Shown here piece by piece: positions 7,418-14,769 of a stretch of 21,060 nt of DNA (positions are counted from its first letter, which is position 1; each line of letters begins with the position of its first letter). The stretch lies in assembly GCA_002841605.1 (NCBI GenBank), contig PHAF01000014.1, positions 1-21,060 on the forward strand, written 5' to 3'. Both the position numbers and the translations under genes were made by a program. The notes under the pieces were generated by a model, which worked only from the letters and a program-made list of their open reading frames with translations, was not told the origin of the DNA and made no database searches. Source of the stretch: Firmicutes bacterium HGW-Firmicutes-10 (GTDB lineage Bacteria; Bacillota_I; Bacilli_A; Erysipelotrichales; Erysipelotrichaceae).

Positions 7418-7441
7418 TTGATTAATGAAGGGTTCTTCTTG

Positions 7442-7463
7442 AAATTTTAATCAAATTTTAATC
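7442..7463. promoter_or_regulatory. Perfect 11-bp tandem repeat, candidate response-regulator binding site
   Basis: AAATTTTAATC occurs twice with no gap (7442-7452 and 7453-7463). A direct repeat with an 11-bp period, placed about 30 bp upstream of a -10 box, is the classical binding-site form for OmpR/PhoB-type regulators, two of which bind head to tail on one face of the DNA. The operon downstream encodes such a regulator, so autoregulation is a reasonable inference. Confidence 0.5.
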
Positions 7464-7491
7464 GATGATAAAGAGTAATTACATTTTGGAT

Positions 7492-7500
7492 TGTTACAAT
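7492..7500 (+). promoter_or_regulatory. Extended -10 promoter of the UBA/DUF4342-regulator-kinase operon
   Basis: TGTTACAAT gives a near-consensus TACAAT (7495-7500) with the TGn extension. No good -35 hexamer is found, as expected if an activator bound at 7442-7463 helps. Confidence 0.5.
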
Positions 7501-7530
7501 GGGTTCAATCAGAAAGAGAGGATTAAATCC

Positions 7531-8100
7531 ATGATTACAATTGAACAAGTAGAGAAGCTTAGAAAGTATACAGGAGTATCTTACACATTAGCAAAGGAAG
7601 CCCTCGAAGAAACCGACGGGGATCTTCTTGAGGCAGTGATTTTGTTGGAAAAACAACAAAAATTGCAACCACAATCTGAGAAAACTAATGTCAGATCCGA
7701 TCATGTTGAAGAAGAAAAAGTAGTCGAAGATAAGAAAAAAGAAAGAAAAGATTCTGAAGCCAATGAAACATTCAGAGAATTCATCCGGTTTATAAAGGAC
7801 TTATTACACAAAGGGAACACCAATCGCTTCGATGTCGTCAAGGACAAAAAAGTCGTCATGATGATCCCAATGACTCTGTTTGTCATATTGATCCTGTTTG
7901 CATTTTGGTTTATGTTACCGCTTCTTATCATAGGATTGTTCTTCGGTTACGGATATCGATTTAGTGGAACGGATCTTGAAAAAACCAATGTCAACGAAGC
8001 TGTAGAGAAAGTATCAGACGTAACCTTGAAAGCCGGAGAGATCGTAGCAAAAGCAGCCAGTGATTTATCAAAAGAACTAAACCAAAAAAAGGATGAATAA
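7531..8100 (+). CDS. UBA/TS-N plus DUF4342 membrane protein
   Basis: The 189-residue protein has an N-terminal UBA/TS-N three-helix domain (about 1-42, with VEKLRKYTGVSYTLAKEALEE and DLLEAVILLEKQ, as in elongation factor Ts). A highly charged linker follows (50-80). Then comes a DUF4342 region, where GNTNRFDVVKDKKVVMMIPMT (95-115) leads into one long or two short membrane helices (115-141). The C-terminal tail is charged and helical (150-189). ATG 7531 follows AGAGAGGA; an earlier in-frame ATG at 7465 lies upstream of the -10 box. The gene ends three bases before the response regulator, so it is the first gene of a signalling operon and may act as an accessory membrane component. That role is inference. 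Confidence 0.82.
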   Translation: MITIEQVEKLRKYTGVSYTLAKEALEETDGDLLEAVILLEKQQKLQPQSEKTNVRSDHVEEEKVVEDKKKERKDSEANETFREFIRFIKDLLHKGNTNRFDVVKDKKVVMMIPMTLFVILILFAFWFMLPLLIIGLFFGYGYRFSGTDLEKTNVNEAVEKVSDVTLKAGEIVAKAASDLSKELNQKKDE

Positions 8101-8103
8101 CCT

Positions 8104-8775
8104 ATGGAGAGAATTCTTATCATCGAAGACGAAGAGAAAATTGCCCGATTTGTTGAGCTTGAACTAACACATGAAGGCTACCAGGTCGATAAAGCAATGG
8201 ACGGACGGGACGGGTTAGAGAAAATCAAAACCCGTCCTTTCGACTTGATTTTGCTTGATGTGATGCTTCCGGGCATCAATGGTGTCGAAGTTCTGCGTAG
8301 AATCAGACAAACCAGTGAAGTCCCCGTCATCTTGCTGACTGCGAGAGATTCAGTAGTAGATAAAGTGACCGGGCTGGATGCCGGTGCAGATGATTATGTG
8401 ACCAAACCTTTTGCTATTGAAGAATTGTTGGCAAGAGTCAGAATGACGCTTCGCAAAACGAAAGGTGTTCGAAACACAATGTTGACAGCCGGTCAGTGCC
8501 AGTTGGACATCATTCTTCGAACTTGTTCAGTTAACGGTGTTGATATCGAGTTGACAAAAAAGGAATTTGACTTGTTACAGGCTTTGATGGAAAACAAAAA
8601 TCGCATACTATCCAGAGAGGTCTTGCTTGAGAAAATCTGGGGATATGAGTTTGATGGAACGACCAATGCCATCGATGTTTATATCCGGCATTTACGCCAA
8701 AAAATTGAAGAGCCCTTTAACTTGCGATTGATTACTGCTATACGCGGAATTGGCTATGTGATCAAAGATGAGTAA
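8104..8775 (+). CDS. OmpR-family two-component response regulator
   Basis: The protein has 223 residues, normal for the family. The receiver domain (1-115) has the acidic pocket E8/D9, the phosphorylated aspartate D52 (LILLDVMLPG), T79 in ILLTARD and K101 in VTKPF. The winged-helix DNA-binding domain (about 125-222) includes ELTKKEFDLLQALM, the recognition region TTNAIDVYIRHLRQKI and the wing IRGIGYVIKDE. It begins three bases after the DUF4342 gene, with AAGGATG inside the end of that gene as ribosome site, and its last eight bases overlap the histidine kinase start. The tandem 11-bp repeat upstream of the operon is a likely own target. The ligand regulon is unknown. Confidence 0.95.
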   Translation: MERILIIEDEEKIARFVELELTHEGYQVDKAMDGRDGLEKIKTRPFDLILLDVMLPGINGVEVLRRIRQTSEVPVILLTARDSVVDKVTGLDAGADDYVTKPFAIEELLARVRMTLRKTKGVRNTMLTAGQCQLDIILRTCSVNGVDIELTKKEFDLLQALMENKNRILSREVLLEKIWGYEFDGTTNAIDVYIRHLRQKIEEPFNLRLITAIRGIGYVIKDE

Positions 8776-10225
8776 ACCTTCTAAAAATATAAACAAAAGT
8801 AAAAAAGCCAGTCAGAGCCGCTCTTCTATCGTAATTAAACTCAATTTGGCAATGATGGGTCTTTTAATATCTGCAATGATATCAATCAATGTCATCTTTG
8901 TCTTAACTTCCTTCGTTTATATTGCATATCAAAGTGAAGTAACCGCAAACCAACTCTTGAATCAAACAGAAATCACTGAAAATATATCGTCAGTCGAAAC
9001 AAGTTTTCTGGACTACACCTTTGTTTACAGCGAATATGCCAGTGGTTGGAACTTTTTGGATTACGTTGTAAATTTGTTGCCTTTTCAATCCGAAGGTCAG
9101 AGAAGTTTTGAATACAGAAGTCAACCGGATCTTTCTTGGACCCAAAACTGGTCAAACATCCACTATCGTATTTTTATTCCTTATGAAAGCGGATATGTCT
9201 TGATCGACCGCTCACTCACGCAACCTCTTCAAAGTTTATTTTGGTTATTTATGATATTGTTTGGTTTTGAGTTATTATTGATCGTGTCACGTTTCTCTAA
9301 AAACCATATCAAGATTGCGGATGCACTGAAACCACTCACGCAACTGACTGAATCAGCCAAAAACCTTCAAGAAGACATGCAAGCGATGGCCTCATACAAA
9401 AAGACGGACATTAAAACCATGGCAGGTGCGATCAGTAAAATCGACGCAAAGAAGCTGGATCAGAAAGCTTTCGTTGAATACGATCAAGAAGAATTAAGAG
9501 ACTTGGCGGACGCTATCAATGACATGCTCATACGTATCAATGAATCCTATCAATCTCAAGTGCGCTTTGTTTCTGATGCTTCTCATGAGTTACGAACACC
9601 CGTTGCTGTGATTCAGGGGTATGCCAACATGTTGGACAGATGGGGCAAGAATGATGAGAAAACCCTCCAGGAATCCATTGAAGCCATTAAGAGTGAGTCT
9701 GATCATATGAAAACACTGATTGAGCATCTGTTGTTTCTGGCACGTGGAGATAGTGATACCATAAAACTTCAACTCGAAAACTTTGATGTCAATGCATTGC
9801 TTGAGGAAGTAGTTAAAGAAGCACGATTGATTGATGAAGGGCATGAGTACCAATTTCAGCAAAATGAATCTGCCTGGATCATTGCGGATAAGTCCTTGAT
9901 CAAACAGGTATTACGAATACTTGTAGACAATGCCAGCAAGTATTCACCGGAAGGCGAGAAGATTATACTAAAACTTTCAAAACAAGAGCATCAAGTTGAT
10001 ATATCTGTACAAGACAATGGCATAGGTATTAAACCTAAGGATGTCCCACACATATTCGATCGTTTTTACCGCTCGGACGAATCCCGAGATAAAAAAACCG
10101 GAGGTTCCGGCTTGGGATTAGCAATTGCCAAATGGATCATCGAGAAACACGGCGGTCAGTTTCAAGTAATAAGCCGGGTCGGAATCGGTACACGGATCAC
10201 TGTATCCTTACAAATTCATCAATGA
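8768..10225 (+). CDS. HAMP-type sensor histidine kinase
   Basis: The kinase has 485 residues. After a basic 20-residue N-terminus come a first membrane helix (about 27-53), an extracytoplasmic sensor of about 100 residues rich in Tyr, Trp and Phe (54-152), and a second helix (156-174). A HAMP-like linker follows (175-258). The HisKA domain has H273 in FVSDASHELRTPV. The ATPase domain shows N388 (VDNASKYSP), DNGIGI (416-421), F-box FDRFYRSDESR and GGSGLGLAIAKWI (445-457). It autophosphorylates and passes phosphate to the regulator encoded just upstream; the 8-base overlap implies translational coupling. The HAMP segment is longer than usual, with an inserted KKTDIKTMAGAISKID stretch. The signal sensed is unknown. 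Confidence 0.95.
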   Translation: MSKPSKNINKSKKASQSRSSIVIKLNLAMMGLLISAMISINVIFVLTSFVYIAYQSEVTANQLLNQTEITENISSVETSFLDYTFVYSEYASGWNFLDYVVNLLPFQSEGQRSFEYRSQPDLSWTQNWSNIHYRIFIPYESGYVLIDRSLTQPLQSLFWLFMILFGFELLLIVSRFSKNHIKIADALKPLTQLTESAKNLQEDMQAMASYKKTDIKTMAGAISKIDAKKLDQKAFVEYDQEELRDLADAINDMLIRINESYQSQVRFVSDASHELRTPVAVIQGYANMLDRWGKNDEKTLQESIEAIKSESDHMKTLIEHLLFLARGDSDTIKLQLENFDVNALLEEVVKEARLIDEGHEYQFQQNESAWIIADKSLIKQVLRILVDNASKYSPEGEKIILKLSKQEHQVDISVQDNGIGIKPKDVPHIFDRFYRSDESRDKKTGGSGLGLAIAKWIIEKHGGQFQVISRVGIGTRITVSLQIHQ

Positions 10226-10226
10226 A

Positions 10227-10250
10227 AAACGAGCTCAATAGAGCTCGTTT
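10227..10250 (+). terminator. Hairpin after the histidine kinase gene
   Basis: AAACGAGCTC (10227-10236) pairs perfectly with GAGCTCGTTT (10241-10250) around AATA. The T tail is short, so termination may be partial. Confidence 0.55.
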
Positions 10251-10291
10251 GCATTGAAATGATTTATTCACGTTTTTAAAGATAGAAATGG

Positions 10292-10320
10292 TTGACGAAT
10301 AATAAGAAAACAAATATACT
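10292..10320 (+). promoter_or_regulatory. Promoter of the histidine operon
   Basis: TTGACG (10292-10297) and TATACT (10315-10320) are exactly 17 bp apart, a near-consensus sigma-A promoter. Transcription would start near 10327, about 40 bases before the leader peptide start. Confidence 0.75.
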
Positions 10321-10329
10321 ATATTCATA

Positions 10330-10353
10330 CTTTATTACTTTAGTGTAATAAAG
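10330..10353. promoter_or_regulatory. 9-bp-arm inverted repeat at the start of the his transcript
   Basis: CTTTATTAC (10330-10338) and GTAATAAAG (10345-10353) form a perfect inverted repeat around TTTAGT, between the promoter and the leader ribosome site. It could be a repressor operator or a 5' RNA hairpin. TrpR-like repressors of his genes are known in Bacillota, but I cannot tie this site to one. Confidence 0.5.
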
Positions 10354-10366
10354 CGAGAGGTTATAT

Positions 10367-10411
10367 ATGAACAAGATTGCGTTTGCATTGGCTCATCATC
10401 ATCACACCTAG
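10367..10411 (+). CDS. hisL: Histidine operon leader peptide, 14 aa with four consecutive His codons
   Basis: The ORF ATG 10367 to TAG 10409-10411 encodes MNKIAFALAHHHHT, preceded by GAGAGG (10355-10360) at a six-base spacing. The four histidine codons (CAT CAT CAT CAC, 10394-10405) would stall the ribosome when charged tRNA-His is scarce. It lies between the his promoter and a terminator that precedes hisZ, which fits a ribosome-mediated attenuation leader like E. coli hisL (which has seven His codons). Four adjacent His codons in a 14-codon ORF placed exactly here are very unlikely by chance. No T-box signature (AGGGTGGNACCGCG) is seen, so this is not a T-box leader. Confidence 0.88.
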   Translation: MNKIAFALAHHHHT

Positions 10412-10524
10412 AAGTTTGCGACCAAAGACTCAGTCACGGATGCAAGCTCTTATTGTCATGAAAGCCGGCATCCGCAGAATCTCACTGAATATATCATGAG
10501 CATGCTGTTCCGGCATGCTTTTTT
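10383..10524 (+). promoter_or_regulatory. his attenuator: alternative RNA pairings
   Basis: Segment 1, TTGCATT (10383-10389), lies in the leader ORF just before the His codons. It can pair with GATGCAA (10439-10445). Segment 2, GCAAGCTC (10442-10449), can instead pair at seven of eight positions with segment 3, GAGCATGC (10498-10505). Segment 3 otherwise forms the terminator with segment 4 (10513-10519). A ribosome stalled at the His codons would cover segment 1, freeing segment 2 to capture segment 3 and allow read-through. A further stem, CGGATGC (10437-10443) with GCATCCG (10468-10474), competes. Pairings were found by eye and no energies were calculated. Confidence 0.7.
10499..10524 (+). 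terminator. Attenuator terminator before hisZ
   Basis: AGCATGC (10499-10505) pairs with GCATGCT (10513-10519) around TGTTCCG, followed by a T run to 10524. hisZ begins 17 bases later, so this must be read through for the operon to be expressed. Confidence 0.8.
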
Positions 10525-10541
10525 ATTGAAAGAGGTAAAAT

Positions 10542-11798
10542 ATGGTACAACTTAAAAATCTGTTGCCCGAAGGCGTCGAGACGCTTTACGGAGATGAATA
10601 TGCATTTAAAGATGAAATATTAAATAATGTTAAAAATACTTTTCGAAGCTATGGATACCGTCAGATTTTGACACCTACATTCGAGTATTTTGATATGTAC
10701 AAAGAAATGTTTGGCGGGATTAATTTCAGACAGATGCTCAAATTCATAAGCCCGCAAGGGGATGTCATGGTACTACGGCCTGATGCAACGATTCCTGTTG
10801 CCCGTATGGCCGCAAAAAATACCAGAGATAAAGATGAATATCTGAAGTTTTTCTATACCGCACCGATTTTCAGGCAATTGGAAGCACAAAAAGGTGATGA
10901 ACGAGAGTTTCTTCAAGCCGGTGTGGAGTACTTCGCAAATCCTAACCCGGAATGTGACGCTGAAATCATTGCCATTGGTATTAAAACACTGTTGGATAAC
11001 GGTATCGAAGACTTTCGCATCGATTTAGGACAAGTGGGCTATCTGGGATCTTTGCTTGAAGAAGCTGAACCGGACCAACAAGTACGCAAACAAATCATTC
11101 AACTGATTGAAAGCAAAAACCAAGGAGACCTTAGATCGTATCTTGATCAACGATCGATGGATGATCGATATAAAGAGTTGATTTTGAATGTTGTCACGAT
11201 GTACGGAAATCCGCAAGAAGTCTTGCCTTTAGCTCAAACATGCGCAATCAATGACGGCATGAAAAAGGCCATCGATAACTGTGAAGAAGTAGTTAGGATC
11301 TTAGAAGACTATGGCTATGGGAAATATATCATATTTGACCTTGGCTTTACGAATCCTCTAAACTATTACACAGGAATCATTTTTAAAGGATATGCAGATA
11401 ACTTCGGCAAAGCCATCATGCAAGGCGGTCGCTACGATCAGTTAACAATGAACTTCGGCATATACAAACCAGCATGCGGATTTGGTATCAACATCAACTA
11501 CTTGGTTGAAATCGTAAGCCTGATTAAAGCCAAAGATACCGTCATTTGTTATACCGATTATTTGATTCTATATGAAAAAATCAGTCGGAAGCAAGCTATC
11601 ACAATTGCTGAGAAGTTAAGAAAGCAAGGTTATATTGTCGAAACCAATGAACTGACCGACATCAACAGGCAGGCTTACCTAGCTAAACAAAGAAACATTC
11701 GTGATATATTAGTCGTAGAGAAGAATGAACTAAATGTAATTGAAGTCATTCAAAATGGAGTGACCAACGATATCAAGGAGATACTGAATCGTGGATAA
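10542..11798 (+). CDS. hisZ: ATP phosphoribosyltransferase regulatory subunit HisZ
   Basis: HisZ is a catalytically dead relative of histidyl-tRNA synthetase that pairs with short HisG to form the active, histidine-feedback-regulated first enzyme of the pathway. The 418-residue protein has a class II synthetase-like core (about 8-320), with GVETLYGDEYAFKDEI, the motif-2-like FYTAPIFRQ...FLQAGVEYF (104-131), and a motif-3-like GGRYDQL. A C-terminal anticodon-binding-like domain follows (about 335-418), slightly more than many HisZ proteins carry. Position as first gene before a short hisG excludes a true HisS. ATG 10542 follows AGAGG. Its last eight bases overlap hisG. Confidence 0.92.
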   Translation: MVQLKNLLPEGVETLYGDEYAFKDEILNNVKNTFRSYGYRQILTPTFEYFDMYKEMFGGINFRQMLKFISPQGDVMVLRPDATIPVARMAAKNTRDKDEYLKFFYTAPIFRQLEAQKGDEREFLQAGVEYFANPNPECDAEIIAIGIKTLLDNGIEDFRIDLGQVGYLGSLLEEAEPDQQVRKQIIQLIESKNQGDLRSYLDQRSMDDRYKELILNVVTMYGNPQEVLPLAQTCAINDGMKKAIDNCEEVVRILEDYGYGKYIIFDLGFTNPLNYYTGIIFKGYADNFGKAIMQGGRYDQLTMNFGIYKPACGFGININYLVEIVSLIKAKDTVICYTDYLILYEKISRKQAITIAEKLRKQGYIVETNELTDINRQAYLAKQRNIRDILVVEKNELNVIEVIQNGVTNDIKEILNRG

Positions 11799-12432
11799 AG
11801 TTAAAATCGCGCTAGCAAAAGGTCGTACGGCAGATATAGCCATCGAGATGCTTGCTCAAGCAGGAATCGTGTTTAAAGATTATTCAAAAAACAGCAGAAA
11901 ACTGATTTTCAAAGATACTTCGGGTGAAGTTGAGATGATCTTGGTGAAATCCGGTGATGTACCTATCTATGTTGAAAAAGGTGCGGCGGATGTTGGTGTC
12001 GTAGGGAAAGATGTATTGCTTGAAGAAGAAGCTGATATATTTGAAGTGCTGAATCTGAAATTTGGGCAGTGTCGGATGTGTGTGTGCGGTAAGAAAGATT
12101 TTGAATTGTCCTTGAACCGAAAATTGATCGTTGCTTCCAAGTATCCCAACATTGCTAAAAATTACTTTAACAGCAAAGGGATTCACAGTGAAATCATCAA
12201 ACTCAACGGATCCGTCGAATTAGCGCCGATCATCGGACTTGCGGATGTGATCGTAGACATCGTGGAATCCGGGAAAACACTAAAAGAAAATCATCTGGAA
12301 ATATTGAAAGATATTTTTGATATCAGTGCCAGACTGGTAGTCAATAAGGTCAGCCTGAAAACAAAATCTGAGATTATTAAGAATTTGATCAATAAACTCG
12401 AAGAGCTGACTCAGAAAGGAGAATTTCAATGA
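11791..12432 (+). CDS. hisG: ATP phosphoribosyltransferase catalytic subunit (short form)
   Basis: HisG condenses ATP with PRPP to phosphoribosyl-ATP, the committed step. At 213 residues it is the short form, which lacks the C-terminal regulatory domain and needs HisZ, encoded directly upstream. Visible motifs are IALAKGRTADIA (6-17), GAADVGVVGKDVL (64-76) and the PRPP-binding loop DIVESGKTLKEN (156-167). The start is GTG 11791, with AAGGAG 11 bases upstream, inside the end of hisZ (8-base overlap, another frame). The stop shares bases with the hisD start (ATGA), indicating translational coupling. The end includes a charged extension ELTQKGEFQ. Confidence 0.95.
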   Translation: MDKVKIALAKGRTADIAIEMLAQAGIVFKDYSKNSRKLIFKDTSGEVEMILVKSGDVPIYVEKGAADVGVVGKDVLLEEEADIFEVLNLKFGQCRMCVCGKKDFELSLNRKLIVASKYPNIAKNYFNSKGIHSEIIKLNGSVELAPIIGLADVIVDIVESGKTLKENHLEILKDIFDISARLVVNKVSLKTKSEIIKNLINKLEELTQKGEFQ

Positions 12433-13709
12433 AAATCATCGAAGTGTTTGACACGAATGTTAAAAAAGTTCTTGATCGATTGATTAAAAGAGGCGATGAG
12501 GACTTCCTCGATGTCGATTCGAGAGTTACCGAAATTTTGAAGAACGTGAAATCACATAAAGATGAAGCCCTGTTTGAATACACGAAGCAGTTCGACGGCG
12601 CAGCATTGACAGAACTAAGAGTTACGGAAAAAGAGATTGAAGAAGCAATGGGACTTGTAGATGATGAACTCATTGAAATCATGAAGGAAGCCGCAACGAA
12701 TATCCGCGAGTATCATCAACTTCAAAAAGAGAAAACGTGGCTTCAAACCAAGGAGAATGGCATCATCCTTGGACAGTTGATCACACCGATCCAACGGGTC
12801 GGGATTTATGTTCCCGGCGGAAAAGCCGTGTATCCCTCAACCTTATTGATGAATGTCATTCCGGCACAAATCGCTCAAGTCGAGTCGATCGCGATCGTAA
12901 CACCTCCCAATAAAGATGGCACTGTAAATCCGCTGATTTTGGCGGCTGCGAGAATCGTCGGAATAACAGAAATATACAAAGTTGGTGGAGCACAGGCAAT
13001 AGGTGCGCTGGCTTATGGCACTCAGACAATAGATTCGGCAAGTAAAATCGTCGGGCCCGGCAATATCTATGTTGCTCGGGCAAAGAGATCGGTGTATGGA
13101 CTTGTTGATATTGATATGATCGCCGGACCAAGTGAGATTTGTGTCGTTGCGGATCAATATGCCAATCCAAAGTTTGTAGCTGCTGATCTGCTCTCACAAG
13201 CAGAACATGACGAAATGGCCTCGGCCATCCTTGTGACACACGATAGAGAACTCGCATTGAATGTCATCAGAGAAGTTGAAAGTCAGTCAGAGAACAGTGT
13301 TCGAAGGGATATCATCGAAGAATCCTTGTCCGGCTATGGGTACATTTTCTTAACCAAGGATATTGAATCATCCATCGCATTAGCCAATGAACTGGCTCCT
13401 GAACATCTGGAACTCATGGTGAAAGATCCGTTTTCCTACTTATCACAAATCAAAAATGCCGGAGCGATATTTTTGGGTGATTACACCCCAGAACCCATCG
13501 GAGATTACTTTGCCGGACCAAATCATACTCTACCGACTTCATCGAGCGCGAAATTTTCGTCCCCTTTGGGAGTCTATGACTTTATGAAAAAGTCGAGCAT
13601 CGTATACTATCCGAAATCAGCACTTGACGAAGTAGCAGATAAAGTTATAAAGTTTGCTGTAAGCGAGGGATTGGATGCCCATGCCAACGCGCTAAGAGTG
13701 AGGAAATGA
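12429..13709 (+). CDS. hisD: Histidinol dehydrogenase
   Basis: HisD oxidises L-histidinol through histidinal to histidine with two NAD+, the last two steps. The 426-residue length is standard. Residues equivalent to the E. coli zinc ligands are Q257, H260 (LSQAEHDE), D359 (EPIGDYFAGPNH) and H418 (DAHANAL). The catalytic E325-H326 pair lies in APEHLELM. The signatures VGPGNIYVARAKR (208-220) and DMIAGPSEICVVAD (229-242) are intact. The start ATG overlaps the hisG stop by four bases, and hisC begins one base after the stop. Histidinol-phosphate phosphatase, which supplies its substrate, is not in this operon. Confidence 0.97.
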   Translation: MKIIEVFDTNVKKVLDRLIKRGDEDFLDVDSRVTEILKNVKSHKDEALFEYTKQFDGAALTELRVTEKEIEEAMGLVDDELIEIMKEAATNIREYHQLQKEKTWLQTKENGIILGQLITPIQRVGIYVPGGKAVYPSTLLMNVIPAQIAQVESIAIVTPPNKDGTVNPLILAAARIVGITEIYKVGGAQAIGALAYGTQTIDSASKIVGPGNIYVARAKRSVYGLVDIDMIAGPSEICVVADQYANPKFVAADLLSQAEHDEMASAILVTHDRELALNVIREVESQSENSVRRDIIEESLSGYGYIFLTKDIESSIALANELAPEHLELMVKDPFSYLSQIKNAGAIFLGDYTPEPIGDYFAGPNHTLPTSSSAKFSSPLGVYDFMKKSSIVYYPKSALDEVADKVIKFAVSEGLDAHANALRVRK

Positions 13710-13710
13710 C

Positions 13711-14769
13711 ATGAATCAAAACGTAAGAGCTAAAATCGTGAATCTTGTGCCTTATAAAGTAAGTGAGACGAACTATCGCTGGACACTCAATGCCAACGAA
13801 AGTCCCATCAACTTATTTGATCAGTGGCAGGATGAAATTCTCAGTGAACTGAAAAAGGAAAGCATCAATCTTTACCCCAGTGCAAACTGCGATTCATTGC
13901 GAGAACTACTCGCCACATATAACTCATGTTTACCAGAGAACATCGTTTGTGGAAACGGTTCGGATGAAATCATCAAAATGGTCACCGAAGTATTCGTTGA
14001 TCAAAAAGATAAAGTCGTCATCCCTACACCAACATTCTCAGAATACTTCACATCCGTAGCGGTTGCCGGCGGAGAAGTCATCGAAGTACCTTCGAAAGCC
14101 GACTTTACATTTGATGTCGATGAAATTATTTTTCAGGCAAATCAAAACAATGCAAAACTTATATTCTTATGTGTGCCCAACAATCCTACCGGATCAGCGC
14201 TACCGGATACAGAGATAGTGCGGATCATTAATGACACGCAGTCCATCATTGCGATCGATGAGGCATACTTTGAATTCTATGGAAAAACATCGGCTGCAAT
14301 CGCACTAAAAAATGAGCGAGTAATCGTCATGCGGACGCTTTCAAAAGCCTTCGGTGTTGCGGGTATACGCTTAGGATATGCCATAGCAAGCCCTGGGATG
14401 ATCGATCTTGTTCAACGAGTACGCATGCCCTACAATATCAGTGCACTGACACAGGCAGTTGCCAGGGTCGCTGTGCGCAACATTGAGCAAATGCGTGCAA
14501 TCACTCAAACCATGATCGAACAACGCAACCGCATTGTTGCTCAATTATCCACTTTACCTATTGAAATATTTGAAAGTCATACCAATTTCATACTTTATCG
14601 AAGTGACCGATATGTTCAACTGATGGAAGCATTTGAAGGTGCAAGCATTGGTGTTCGGGCATATCCTAAAAATCCATTATTAAAAAACTGCATTCGAATC
14701 AGTTTAGGAACTATTGAAGCAAATGATGCGGTCATCGCCGTATTTAAGGAGGTTTATCAAGATGTCTAG
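13711..14769 (+). CDS. hisC: Histidinol-phosphate aminotransferase
   Basis: HisC is a PLP enzyme that transfers the amino group of glutamate to imidazole-acetol phosphate, giving histidinol phosphate. It has 352 residues, normal for the family. The internal aldimine lysine is K212 in RTLSKAFGVAGIRLGYA; NNPTG (157-161), DEAY (183-186) and the substrate-loop NANESP (28-33) are also present. Being in the his operon argues against a role in aromatic amino acid transamination alone. ATG 13711 follows GAGGAAAT one base after hisD. Its 3' end overlaps the hisB start by eight bases in a different frame and contains hisB's AAGGAGG ribosome site. Confidence 0.96.
   Translation: MNQNVRAKIVNLVPYKVSETNYRWTLNANESPINLFDQWQDEILSELKKESINLYPSANCDSLRELLATYNSCLPENIVCGNGSDEIIKMVTEVFVDQKDKVVIPTPTFSEYFTSVAVAGGEVIEVPSKADFTFDVDEIIFQANQNNAKLIFLCVPNNPTGSALPDTEIVRIINDTQSIIAIDEAYFEFYGKTSAAIALKNERVIVMRTLSKAFGVAGIRLGYAIASPGMIDLVQRVRMPYNISALTQAVARVAVRNIEQMRAITQTMIEQRNRIVAQLSTLPIEIFESHTNFILYRSDRYVQLMEAFEGASIGVRAYPKNPLLKNCIRISLGTIEANDAVIAVFKEVYQDV

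Noticed and set aside
10367..10541. T-box riboswitch in the his leader
   Set aside because: No AGGGTGGNACCGCG-like element or specifier-loop structure seen; the His-codon ORF explains the leader better.
12843..13257. Long minus-strand ORFs inside hisD
   Set aside because: They lack ribosome sites and known domains and lie wholly inside a firmly identified gene.
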